From contig NC_035923.1 of assembly GCF_000348985.1 (NCBI RefSeq), positions 310,001 to 374,000 on the forward strand: DNA of 64,000 bases, in the 5' to 3' direction. Every line of letters starts with the position of its first letter. Positions within the stretch are counted from its first letter, which is position 1. Made by a program: the position numbers and the translations under genes. Shown one piece after another: positions 38,201-47,700 of the stretch. The notes under the pieces are model-generated. The model searched no databases and had not been told where the DNA came from. It saw only the letters and a program-made list of their open reading frames with translations. This DNA is from Huiozyma naganishii CBS 8797 (Eukaryota; Ascomycota; Saccharomycetes; Saccharomycetales; Saccharomycetaceae).

Positions 38201-38422
38201 AACCTCAACATGAGGTCTTCCGAAAACCTGGCAGGCCCTCTTGTGGAAACACCACGGACTTTTGTGGACATGATGCTCATCCCTCAAGGCAACAACGCCG
38301 AGAGAAACGATGACACAAATGCAAGTAGCGGAACGCATAACTACTCTGCGAACAACAAAAATCCAAACACCTCTGGACCATGCAGCACCAATATCAGTGC
38401 CAGTAACAGTCCTGCGCAGTGA
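35204..38422 (+). CDS. SIP4: Sip4-like zinc-cluster activator of gluconeogenic genes
   Basis: Zn(II)2Cys6 factor that binds carbon-source response elements and is activated by the Snf1 kinase when glucose is scarce. The ATG at 35204 is the start; the upstream in-frame extension begins with GTG. The zinc cluster (ACDRCRLKKIKCDGLKP, then CTNC and a last Cys, about residues 27-55) and the following SRRGLPKGYTEALEQEV linker and coiled coil closely match S. cerevisiae Sip4. A fungal middle homology region follows at about 200-640. At 1072 residues it is well longer than Sip4 of S. cerevisiae (829), because of a low-complexity C-terminal ~330 residues with an acidic patch (about 815-830), basic KKRLK-type patch and Gln/Pro/Asn-rich end. 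Its own promoter carries two of its binding sites. Confidence 0.93.
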   Translation: MESSSSSHSVVSASKSNQRVKFRKNQACDRCRLKKIKCDGLKPTCTNCAKINFLCKTSHKLSRRGLPKGYTEALEQEVVRLQNVLRDQNIEFNKMDVRSTVGDEKELISSTQEQFDRDPGLSHSPVGKTNAALTATEETPGTMKMSLMNDTFHLAPNYYLQTANEYYLGNWTWKTLLEGDSDRNRESVVPSGKEDSWLREVQYQLILRHLELNSQYYYLPQFLVQKYGSNSVLLKKLLLTALNNFFDCHNSLVPILFSQDDWKKSLQEFIENNDNNGQISLNFLLRDKNDPLNLVCMLYIVQLNWNCISPFKLFEMTKFVCTATTNETIQNFQVLLLACYYFMGSSDPADIIRATELLNLAHAKVVTMGLFINARNLVPMMRNKSEGLPNRQNISNSVTKTVSFWCFEFLNGWWSFLQGLPKTDFLVSEFHPRNLSVLNIPSLKPFSLLVDIFLVELDGRNLLQTIKQDQNAKLILSVENFRKVLSDWRLYHDLEEHDELNRAFLLQNKSGEDTGDKPPADGLNYKTHDKVLNVPVINLGKAESVEIQLTLYYLVLLLISHGRFSRQKMIKKSKLNSLAEISFEILSLYYLILVKRTVNEQPKQFEVFHFLPCPNDDVVSMSLECLCQWGEVYNNNVQQKNSKVKQDVQWNFKKYKCFLLQWCQVWYFDNNNEDGGLYSKLSSTYDFDSCNLEVTSMNDNFEPLVGRTKYLNSLSEFQSLGTKNVFLRTDSKAIMDQFNMFSGNNNNFSSIFRQMNTPILGNEMGNALVNNSGGIGQNNNPLLTLLGVKSSNNMSSAYNLSPQGRKQEESDDGYAEDDDEDDESGPLEIPFRRRGSLFQQRHIQPPQDKTFEYDRNASNDQRQSVDHIILENKEGSVMAADQYEINSRNGTIKRPKSRNAESRYPKKRLKHDQDLGTASSNVTVLNVLRSPATSEPRPLPQLLTQGQDQEQQQSAGQLPPPEPVHPQFSPPASTSMALIRSPFASTLVLQENFLNYNGSNLNMRSSENLAGPLVETPRTFVDMMLIPQGNNAERNDDTNASSGTHNYSANNKNPNTSGPCSTNISASNSPAQ

Positions 38423-38969
38423 GAAGGAAAAAAGGAAAGAAAAGGCAAGGTTACTTATACAGTATAGCGGTACTACTAGCACCAACTGTGTGCTTATCTC
38501 TCTCCGTACGTACATAGTTCCTAGAATTTAGAGAAACCGGTCACAGATTTGGGAGGAAAGCTCGCCCTAGGGAAACGCCCAACAGTCCCTCCGAGTTCCG
38601 CCCGCGCAGACCGACGGCACCACCTCAAAATGGGCCTTATCTCTACGCTCAGCTCGTTCTGTAGGCCTCAGTTTTTTGGTGCCACCTGCTTCGCTTTCCT
38701 CGTGACTCATTCAAAGTTGTTCCGGCGGATTTAAACTTCCGCGGTGCACTCGACACGTTTCGCTTGTTTTATCACTTAACGGTCATCTTTTTCTCATAGT
38801 TGGAAAATTTTCATATAAAACGGGCGGACGGCCTTTTCACAGCAATTTTAACATGTCCTTTAAGTACAACTAACAACGAGTTTGATTGCAACACTAGTCA
38901 CTGGTAGTCATCAACTTACCCTTTTATAACCGTAAGTGCCGATATTATTATTTATTTACCTGATACATT
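38423..38969. promoter_or_regulatory. ARG3 promoter region
   Basis: 547 bases between SIP4 and ARG3. A perfect Gcn4 site TGACTCA lies at 38703-38709 and a TATAAAA at 38814-38820, about 155 bases before the ARG3 ATG. This fits general amino-acid control of arginine synthesis. I did not find a convincing ArgR-Mcm1 operator. No gene is seen. Confidence 0.65.
38703..38709 (+). promoter_or_regulatory. Gcn4 site upstream of ARG3
   Basis: TGACTCA, the optimal Gcn4 core, 261 bases upstream of the ARG3 start and about 105 bases upstream of its TATA element. Confidence 0.65.
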
Positions 38970-39935
38970 ATGCGTCATCTAGTGTCAATTAAGGATCTCA
39001 CCGATGAGGAGTTCACCGTGTTGGTGAACAGAGCTGAGCATTTCAAAAAAGTGTTCAAGAACAATGATTCCACGGACTTCCAGAAGAACCATTTGAAACT
39101 TCTTGGTAGAACTGTTGCTTTGATCTTTTCCAAAAGATCCACTAGAACTAGAATATCTTCCGAAGGTGCTGCTGCGTTCTTTGGTGCTCAGCCCATGTTT
39201 TTGGGTAAGGACGACATCCAATTGGGTGTCAATGAATCCTTCTACGACACTACGAAAGTTGTCTCCTCCATGGTGGCCTGTGTATTTGCTCGTGTAAACA
39301 GCCACTCGGAGATTCAAGCACTTTGCAAGCATTCGAGCGTTCCAATCATTAACTCGTTGTGTGACCGTTACCATCCGTTACAGGCAATTTGTGATATGCT
39401 CACGATTAAAGAACAACTAGATTACGAGAAGAACAAATTGAAAGTTACTTGGATTGGTGATGCTAATAATGTGATCAACGATATGGCTATTGCTTGTCTG
39501 AAGCTAGGTATGGACGTTGCAATTGCTACTCCAGCGGGCATTGAGATGGACCAAGAGATCGTGGACGCTGCAGCAGAAATCACAAAGAGGAATGGGACCA
39601 AGATTGAATACACACACGACTCAAAGGCCGCCTCTAAGGGGGCACATATCCTTGTTACGGACACTTTCGTATCCATGGGTGAAGAATTTGCGAAAGTGGC
39701 TAAACTGAAACAATTCCAAGGATTTCAAATTAATCAGGAACTGGCTGATGTAGCAGACCCAAATTTCAAGTTCATGCACTGTCTACCAAGACACCACGAA
39801 GAAGTTACAGATGATATATTCTATGGTAAACACTCCATTGTCTTCGAAGAGGCTGAAAACAGATTATACGCTGCCATGGCAGCAATCGATGTTTTTGTCA
39901 ATAACAAGGGCGATTTCAACCACATACAAGATTGA
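38970..39935 (+). CDS. ARG3: Ornithine carbamoyltransferase
   Basis: Makes citrulline from carbamoyl phosphate and ornithine, the sixth step of arginine synthesis; cytosolic in S. cerevisiae. The carbamoyl-phosphate motif is KRSTRTR (about residues 49-55), HPLQAICD is at ~132, and the ornithine-side motif MHCLPRH is at ~268. The 321 residues are 17 fewer than S. cerevisiae Arg3 (338). The product starts MRHLVSIKDL, so the short Ser/Thr-rich leader of the yeast enzyme is missing, along with a small internal insert. No mitochondrial presequence is visible, consistent with a cytosolic enzyme. Confidence 0.98.
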   Translation: MRHLVSIKDLTDEEFTVLVNRAEHFKKVFKNNDSTDFQKNHLKLLGRTVALIFSKRSTRTRISSEGAAAFFGAQPMFLGKDDIQLGVNESFYDTTKVVSSMVACVFARVNSHSEIQALCKHSSVPIINSLCDRYHPLQAICDMLTIKEQLDYEKNKLKVTWIGDANNVINDMAIACLKLGMDVAIATPAGIEMDQEIVDAAAEITKRNGTKIEYTHDSKAASKGAHILVTDTFVSMGEEFAKVAKLKQFQGFQINQELADVADPNFKFMHCLPRHHEEVTDDIFYGKHSIVFEEAENRLYAAMAAIDVFVNNKGDFNHIQD

Positions 39936-40090
39936 TTTATTGTAGACGGATTTTATCTCTTGGACAAAGAAACCCTTCAAACACGCATCATGTAGTATTT
40001 AATTTCATATAAAGAAACGAAAAAGAAGTAATAATGATAGTATAGAGTTTTGTTTTTCTTTCCTCTCTTTTACGATACACGCGTCTACAT

Positions 40091-42667
40091 CTATAAGTTT
40101 ATATACACCTCGGCATCAAAGACCTTTGAATCAACGAAATTCAATTCGAAACAGCCAGAAGTATTTCCACCACTGGCAATCTTGTTACACAGTTCGTTGG
40201 AATAATACGCCTTCACACCATCCTGCAATATCCCAATAGTTATATGAGGAATCAGGTTTGTACAATTGAGTCCATTTATTACCTCTCTTTCAGCGGATCT
40301 CACAGCTATCGAATTGTCTGTATTTTCCAATAAGTCGACAATAATAGTGACAATCTTGTCATCCCAAATCAACTTTGATAACCTCATACTAACAATGTCC
40401 CCAGTTCTTATGGGCAATGCGGTATTTTCCTGTGAATTGTTAGTACTTTCAGACATCTTGATTATGGGCTCGTAGTGCTTTGTGTACCGTTCCCAGTTCC
40501 TTTTTCCCCTCTCGTCACCACTATTAGAACTACTTTGAGCTCGGTGGCTCAGCGTAACATGGAATGCCTTCTGAAATTTGTCTTCCGCAAACAGGGAAGT
40601 CAGGTATTGATTTCCCTCTTCAGCAATCTTCCCTAAATTTTGCATTATTAAAGTATCAATAGCAGATTTAACCAAGTCGACAGAAACATTGGCAGAAAAG
40701 TATACTGGCTTGAGTTTTTTTGGTTTGAGTAAGGGATCTTTTTTTGCCGGTTTATTCTTCTTCTCCTTTGTATTTGGGGTCGATGATCCTGGTTTTATAG
40801 GGATCTTGTGCTCCAAGCTAAGATCAAAACTACTCTTAATAGCATTTTCATCAGGGATCTCAGGCACTAGGATGGGGTATTCCCTATGTAAATTTTCAAG
40901 GATGATCTTGGTATTAATCAAAGACGAATTTACTTCATTGTATGGCAACTCTATAAGTAAATCAAACAAGTTATCGGGTGATTTATCCTTGACAACAGGT
41001 TGGTATCTCCTCCAAAACCCACTCATGATACCAACGATTTTTTGCTCACCATATTTCTGTAGCTTGATAGTTTGATGGTTATCACCCCTTTCCAAAACTC
41101 TTTTTACAGTTACAGTCTTGATCTTATCCATTTTATCGTATGGCGCAAATGAAACACCAATCACCTTGATATTTTGATTATATGGCAAGAAGTCCTCCTT
41201 CAGATCATTCAACCATTGGAAAAGTTGTTGGCGTTCCTTAAATTGATGGTTATTTCTATCAACAAAAACACACTTTACTCCAGCTTTGCTTAATTGCCCT
41301 AACGATCTCTTCATTAGCTGTGATTTATCTTTACCATGAACATCGTCATTTTGAACATGGGCCCACGATTCTGGGTAAAGGTTCTTCAAAGTAATCGCAG
41401 TTGTAGTCTTTCCACATCCTATTACAGAGATTGGGAATATTAAAAACTTGGTGTTTTCATCCACTTTTTCATAGTCGATCGCATTTTTATTTTCTAGCTC
41501 GTTGATTTTTTCACTGTTCAATATTTCAAAACCTGTCATACCGTAAGATTTCAAAAACAAATTGCGCAGCTTGATTATTCCAAACCCCTTGAGATAGTTT
41601 TCACACAGTGTTGCATCATTATCTAATAATGGAATCACAAAATCGAGGTACTTGTTTGTGATAAATTTATGCTTCTTGAATTTGAAGACTCGTGATTTCG
41701 TATTGATGTAGTCCTTGGTAACTTCTCTCCACTGTCTATACATCAGATAAGGCTCTTCAAGTTTATACTTGAAGAAGAACGAAGCTTTATCGTCTTGCTG
41801 TAAATGTGATCGGATAACAAACCCTTCGATCTCCACTCCATGGTACACGCCTGTCTTTGAACACTCGTTGAATAAGTTCTGTAATTCTTCAATTGAATCA
41901 AACGTCAAACATTCCACTTTCTTGAAATTATATCTGTTCGCCAGCTCGTTCACTTTTGAGAGTGGCCATGTGTGAAATGCGCTCGTGTTCATGTTAACAC
42001 CGTGCAGATACAGGCCACTCCGTTCTCCCACGTATTCTAAGATATGCTCTTCAAAGGAGTCATCACAATATTCTGCAACTGCCGTGATGTTTTGAGAAAA
42101 CAAATCCAATGCCAGAGTTGTTGGATCCATCCCAATCTTCGCTAGCTGATCTAGTAAAGATTTCTCACCCGCTTCAGCATGATTTCTGTCGACGTCGTCA
42201 CGGTGACCAATTGAATGTTTGGAGCAGACAGCCAAAGTACCATCTTCCAGTCCTGATATAAATATAATGCAGCCGTTAGCCTTCACAGAAACCTCATAGG
42301 GTCCCTGTGTATTATCTTTGATCCAGTCCCAATGAGTTTTGGCGACCTCGTCAATATTGAAAAACTTATCGTATCCTCTTGCCATAATCCTTGGTTGTCC
42401 TATACCATCGGCAGAAATAAAAAGTCCTCGAGCGTTACACGGTAGAGTGATGTTGTTCTTACCGTAATCCCACTCATTAAACTTCCAGCTCTGGATCTTT
42501 CTCTCCTTTCCACTCTTATCCGTTATAAAGCAATCCCTTTCTATTGCTCTTCCGCGGGAGGATAACTGTGCATTTTGCTGTAGTTTTACTATCAGTTCCT
42601 CAACTTCTGACATTTGTGACGCTATAGCACGCGCTGGCCAAACTCTTCCGTTGTCTCTAGAGCTCAT
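40091..42667 (-). CDS. TRL1: tRNA ligase (ligase, kinase and cyclic phosphodiesterase)
   Basis: Joins tRNA exons after endonuclease cleavage and the HAC1 mRNA halves in the unfolded protein response. All three activities are visible in the 858 residues (827 in S. cerevisiae). Adenylyltransferase: KANGCIIF with the nucleotidyl Lys at about 129, and EIEGFVIR. Kinase: P-loop GCGKTT at about 417-422. Cyclic phosphodiesterase: two HxT motifs, HVT at about 703 and HIT at about 808. A second ATG lies at codon 19 and could be the start, since the S. cerevisiae N-terminus is shorter. Shares a 116-base divergent promoter with EXO70. Confidence 0.97.
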   Translation of the reverse strand: MSSRDNGRVWPARAIASQMSEVEELIVKLQQNAQLSSRGRAIERDCFITDKSGKERKIQSWKFNEWDYGKNNITLPCNARGLFISADGIGQPRIMARGYDKFFNIDEVAKTHWDWIKDNTQGPYEVSVKANGCIIFISGLEDGTLAVCSKHSIGHRDDVDRNHAEAGEKSLLDQLAKIGMDPTTLALDLFSQNITAVAEYCDDSFEEHILEYVGERSGLYLHGVNMNTSAFHTWPLSKVNELANRYNFKKVECLTFDSIEELQNLFNECSKTGVYHGVEIEGFVIRSHLQQDDKASFFFKYKLEEPYLMYRQWREVTKDYINTKSRVFKFKKHKFITNKYLDFVIPLLDNDATLCENYLKGFGIIKLRNLFLKSYGMTGFEILNSEKINELENKNAIDYEKVDENTKFLIFPISVIGCGKTTTAITLKNLYPESWAHVQNDDVHGKDKSQLMKRSLGQLSKAGVKCVFVDRNNHQFKERQQLFQWLNDLKEDFLPYNQNIKVIGVSFAPYDKMDKIKTVTVKRVLERGDNHQTIKLQKYGEQKIVGIMSGFWRRYQPVVKDKSPDNLFDLLIELPYNEVNSSLINTKIILENLHREYPILVPEIPDENAIKSSFDLSLEHKIPIKPGSSTPNTKEKKNKPAKKDPLLKPKKLKPVYFSANVSVDLVKSAIDTLIMQNLGKIAEEGNQYLTSLFAEDKFQKAFHVTLSHRAQSSSNSGDERGKRNWERYTKHYEPIIKMSESTNNSQENTALPIRTGDIVSMRLSKLIWDDKIVTIIVDLLENTDNSIAVRSAEREVINGLNCTNLIPHITIGILQDGVKAYYSNELCNKIASGGNTSGCFELNFVDSKVFDAEVYINL

Positions 42668-42783
42668 CTCATATTTTTGTTAAGTTCAAGTAAGTTTGAA
42701 AATTATACAAAAAAGAGACTTACAACTTTCTTCCGACCGAACAAATAAGGATAAAGCAAGTAAACACAATCCCCCTAACTCCA
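42668..42783. promoter_or_regulatory. Compact divergent TRL1-EXO70 promoter
   Basis: Only 116 bases separate the two start codons, so both transcripts must start in this short AT-rich stretch. I see no clear TATA box or factor site. Confidence 0.5.
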
Positions 42784-44637
42784 ATGACATCCCTAGCTCC
42801 TGATATTGATGTCGATGAGGCAGATATTTACGTTCTTTCTCAGGGGTTGGAGAAGTCTAACAAATTGGCTCTTGAAATAAATAAATCCTTGAGGAAGATA
42901 TCGTCAACGTCAAGCCAATCAACCCAGCTTTTCACACCCATCTTATCCAGAAACAATATGTTAATTACCTTACAGAGAAATATTGAAAGTACCTTGAACT
43001 CTGTTGCATCTGTGAAAGATCTAGCTAACGAGGCTTCCAAATATGAAATTATTTTGCGGAGAGGGATTGGGAAGATTGGTCTGAAGCAATACACACAAAT
43101 AATGCACAAACTGGATGATATGGTGGAAGATATCAAGTCCGGGAAAGAGCCCAATGCTGAGTTTTATGGTATTCTGACGCATTTGACCGACTTGATCAGG
43201 CAGAGCGAAAACCAGCTGAAACTTTATTTCACAGCTGTCATCAACTCACTTCCTGATTTTGACCCTATGATCAATATGGAAAAAAGAATTCCTTTCCCAT
43301 ACTACAATGATCAGCAGCTAAATGAATTGACATGGATCCTGGACTATTTTTATAACAACAGTGAGGGCTCTCTGATTGAAACTGTTTTTGTGCACCAAAG
43401 AAGTGAGAAAATTATCAAGTGCATGGGGTTCTTGGAGCCTTTTGTTAAGAAAATTACAGGTGCCAAGGGCGCACCTTATGAAAAAGGGAGCAATGGGATG
43501 TTAAATTATACAGAAGCTTTATTGGGTTTCATTGCCAACGAAAGATCTCTTGTTAATGATCTTTATTCGCAGTATACAGCATTACAACCAAATGTACTCA
43601 TATCGATTATCACTCCATTGCTAAAGGTATATTCCAAGCTATTTCTAACGAACATAACTGCGGTACAGGATAACTTGCAAAACATTGGTATATACAGTTT
43701 CGAATTGGTTGAATCGGTCGAAAAGGTTATCAAAGCTCTAAGGTTCAATAAGGAATTGGAGCATCATCCCTTATTGCGAAGCTGCGTAGATAAAGTGCAT
43801 TCTGTGACAAAATCCTTATACAAAGATACGGTTCAGAGAATAGTGCAACGAGTCAATTTGCTATCATCTGTGCCGAGTGATAGTGGTGTTTCTGAACCAA
43901 CTGTTGATACCATGTCCAGATTAAGAAAGTTCAGCGAATATCAAACTGGTTGTTTAAATGCAATGAATGGGATTTCCCGGGAAGATTGGATGGTGGAACC
44001 GTTGACGGATAAAGAGAGTACCTTCAATCAAGGTTCTTTACAGAACGCAAGCAACGATGCTCTACTATCATGCTTTTTTAGTGATTGTGTTGATCTTCTG
44101 TTGGTCAGTTTAGAAAAGAGAGCTCAGATGTTATTATCACAAGTAGAGGGTGGCTCAGGCAAGAATCATAAACAAAGAATTGGCTTTTTTGCGTTGATGA
44201 ACATAACCTTGGTGGAGGAAATTGTCCAGAAATCAAACTTGAATGCGATCATTGCGCGGGAGGGTCACACCAGACTTGAAAAACTAAAAAAGAGGTACAT
44301 AGGATACATGGTCGAGGATTGGAGGTCTCTAACTGCCATCCTGATGGATTCTGTTCATATTGATAGCACAGGGAAAAAAACAAAGGACAAGGAGCTTATC
44401 AAGGAAAAATTCAGGAAATTTAATGCAGGCTTCGAGGAACTGGTATCGAAAGCCAAACAATACAGACTCAACAATGATTCTTTAAAGCAAATCTTAAAGT
44501 CTGAAATTCTGTCTCTGGTGATTCCAATGTATGAGAGATTCTACAGTAGATACAAGGACTTTTTCAAAAATCCAAGGAAACATATCAAATTTACACCTGG
44601 TGAACTGACTTCCACTATTAACCAGTTGGTCAAATAG
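42784..44637 (+). CDS. EXO70: Exocyst subunit Exo70
   Basis: Component of the octameric exocyst that tethers secretory vesicles to sites of polarised growth; binds PI(4,5)P2 and Rho3. The 617 residues match S. cerevisiae Exo70 (623). The protein is almost entirely helical. A coiled-coil N-terminus (about 15-110) is followed by the rod domains, ending in the conserved basic C-terminal block with FYSRYKDFFKNPRKHIKFTP (about 585-605), part of the membrane-binding surface. Convergent with ALY2 over 128 bases. Confidence 0.97.
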   Translation: MTSLAPDIDVDEADIYVLSQGLEKSNKLALEINKSLRKISSTSSQSTQLFTPILSRNNMLITLQRNIESTLNSVASVKDLANEASKYEIILRRGIGKIGLKQYTQIMHKLDDMVEDIKSGKEPNAEFYGILTHLTDLIRQSENQLKLYFTAVINSLPDFDPMINMEKRIPFPYYNDQQLNELTWILDYFYNNSEGSLIETVFVHQRSEKIIKCMGFLEPFVKKITGAKGAPYEKGSNGMLNYTEALLGFIANERSLVNDLYSQYTALQPNVLISIITPLLKVYSKLFLTNITAVQDNLQNIGIYSFELVESVEKVIKALRFNKELEHHPLLRSCVDKVHSVTKSLYKDTVQRIVQRVNLLSSVPSDSGVSEPTVDTMSRLRKFSEYQTGCLNAMNGISREDWMVEPLTDKESTFNQGSLQNASNDALLSCFFSDCVDLLLVSLEKRAQMLLSQVEGGSGKNHKQRIGFFALMNITLVEEIVQKSNLNAIIAREGHTRLEKLKKRYIGYMVEDWRSLTAILMDSVHIDSTGKKTKDKELIKEKFRKFNAGFEELVSKAKQYRLNNDSLKQILKSEILSLVIPMYERFYSRYKDFFKNPRKHIKFTPGELTSTINQLVK

Positions 44638-44765
44638 ATATTCTACAGTGGCAGTAGCTGGTAAGTATGAACACTTTTTCTAAAGTTAATGAATATATTT
44701 GTATATATCAAATATTGATAATGTCTTGGAAACGAAATTTTCAAAAGTGGGCTTGATTAGCACCA

Positions 44766-47700
44766 TCACCCCAAAGCTTCATCGATGGTTCTGTTCAAAT
44801 GATTCACTTCTGCGACCTCATCAGAAACATGCTTTGGTTCGTTGTCTTGAGTGAATTTCGAGACTTTGAATGATGAACCGTCGTCTGCGCCTCCCGTAGA
44901 CTCGCTCGGAGAACTTGATGATTTGGTATCACTTCTGCTTGTTTTAGGCGCGTCTGGGTGGGAAAGTAATGAATATTTATCTTGATTTTGGAGAGGATGC
45001 CAGGCTGACGAATTTTTATCATAGAGCGCTGTAATATCCACTGAGGATTCCAATGGTGGTTGTCCATAATAATCATTCAGCGATTCCTTTGACTGGAATA
45101 CGAACTCATCAATACTCCGATCAAACAGATTATTGGTGCTTTGATGGTGAAGTAGCGGTAATCTATTGCTATTATTCGATGGAATAACTATAGCACTGGC
45201 ATCAAGAGACGATCTCGCTGATAAACGGTCTGTGAAAGAGGTATTAGACTCGATCTTCGATATATGGTCATTCTGCGTAAGGGATACTCGCGGTGATTGC
45301 TGTACGCTTTTATCCTCTGATAAATGTGCCTCATCGGTACTAGCGTGCGTAGTGGAGTTACTTAAAACTTGGTTTAGAGTATTGTAAAAAATGTTATCAT
45401 TCCGTACAGTGGATGGTAGGACACCTTGAACACTACTTCTTCTGCTGAATATCGGGGAATCTGGCGATAAACCATTATGCTTTGGGGACTTCTCCTTCAA
45501 AACACCTGACGGTAGATTTGAGGGATGAAATGATTGAGTTTGGAAGCTAAATGCGGATGCAATGTCTGTTCCATCATCGTCACCTCCATCTGTGCTCATT
45601 AAAGAATCATGTCCCAATTCTAAGTCGCCTGTTGACCTGAGAGCTTTGTTATCTTTTATATTCAACGTATCTTGCGGTTTGTCTAATGTGAACGTTGGAA
45701 ACGGTTGTCCACTCGCAATGCTTGCAGGTCGCTCACTCTTCACGCTCTTGCTTTCAATACCATCAGCTTTCATCACATCACTGTAAGAAGGTGGATTCAT
45801 CGGTTTTCTCTGTGATTCATTTGATGACATGGTAGCCACTTCAAAATCAGGTGGTGGTGCTAAAAGATTATCTGAACTTCTCGCGGATAGACTATCAGAT
45901 AAAAGCATAGATATTGGTTTTAGCAACGGTGACGAAAGGGGAGAGAGGGGCACAGCCTGTGGTGAGGCTAGTTCTCTTTGTAGAGATTCTGGTTGATAGA
46001 GATTTGCTTTTAGCTTATCCGTTTTGAACACATGAGGTTCTTTCTTGCCGGCTCCATTCTTATCATTACCGTGACCAAGAAAGGAATTGGAATGCAATTT
46101 ACCAGTCTGAGGCACATTCAGGTTTTTCTTCACATTACGTGGTAAAGGTGAGGTAGGTGGCGCATTCAAGTTTATATCTAGCGGTTTCACCTCTGGTGAA
46201 ACGATAGGAGACATAATGATTTCCTTTGGGAAAAACATATTAGAGTCGTGATAAACGTTTTGCCTCGTCGCATTTACCGAAGACGCAGTAACATTCCCGT
46301 CATTCGGCGCTATCTCGTTGGTTACTAGCCCATATTGCTCATTGTTTACTATTAAGTGAGCGTCGTAGCTTGGTAACAGTGTGTTGGCATGCGAACATAG
46401 CTTATTCAGTACGTGAATAGGGGAATCTACTGAAATTTCATAATGTTTTCTTTTGTTATCCACTTCTTTGGAAAGCCTCAAACATAGTTTAATCCAATGG
46501 CTGGATTTGATGTTCTCGAAACCTGTATCTGGATGTAATCTCTGCAAGCTACCAAACCGGTTAGGGATAAACACTTGATACTCAAATTCTGTGTTACTCA
46601 AATATCCGTCTTCTTCCAAAAGATTACCCATATATTTCGCTTTCAAAGTTTTATTACCGTCCTCTTTGGGTGTATTAGGCAATCTTGGGCCATTATGCTC
46701 TGCCAATAAGAATTTCTTTGTAGGTTCCATCCTATGAACTTTCTTCTTTTTACAGTAGTATTCCATAGTCTCGGTAATGTATATTCTTATTCGATGTAGG
46801 ACAACTTTGTCTAACGGTGAAAACGAAAAATGGATTGGCAAAAATGCGTCAAGGATAATGTCTTTTGAAGCAATTAAAATATCATAGTAGAGCTGGTTTT
46901 CCCAGTCCCTCGAAATTACGATAGGTTCCGTTTCCTCGACAGAGTTATCAGATGGTGTTCTTACTATGGTGACTGGCTGTCTGGCGTTTAAATTACTCTT
47001 GAATGTGCCATATCTCTCTATTGAGGCTAAGAGAAAATATTCGACAAACCCATAATCGGCTTTGATGGTCTCTGGGTAGTTTTGAGGTATGAGCTGCTCA
47101 AAAGTATAAATATAATCCCCTGGTTCAAAGATAAACGATTCATTTTCATTGGCAACCATCGAGTAGGAAGCTGGATTCAAATTTTTGGATCGACTGCCAC
47201 TGTTCGCAACAGTGACCGCAGGAACATTCGAGATTGAGTTAGCGTCGCTGCCTATAGTGCTTTTCGTATGTTTACTACCAGATTTAGAAGTAATCGAGCT
47301 AATATCATTACTACCTGTATTTGCTGGAACGGAGCTGGTGTTCGAGTTTGTCGATAACCCGAACAGATCGGAGAAGATGGAAATAGTGGTCATTGGTTTG
47401 TTCCCCTTTTTGCCCTTAGAACCTGGAGTAGACGGTGTATGCAAATTTGCGGCGGCCCCACTTGACGTTCCCGCTTGTGGTATCTCTCCAGAAGACGTCA
47501 CTCTTTTAAAAAGATTCAACGGTGACATACTCCTTGCGTGTGCTGGGATAGAATCCGTGGATGTGTCTGAGAAAGTCCTATTTCTAGATTTCCTATTATC
47601 TTTATCCTTGTCTCCTCGGGATTGTAAATTCGTACTTGTGGGTACCGGCGATAAGTTGAACCCATTTAGGTACGCGGAATTTCTCCTACTACTCTGATCA

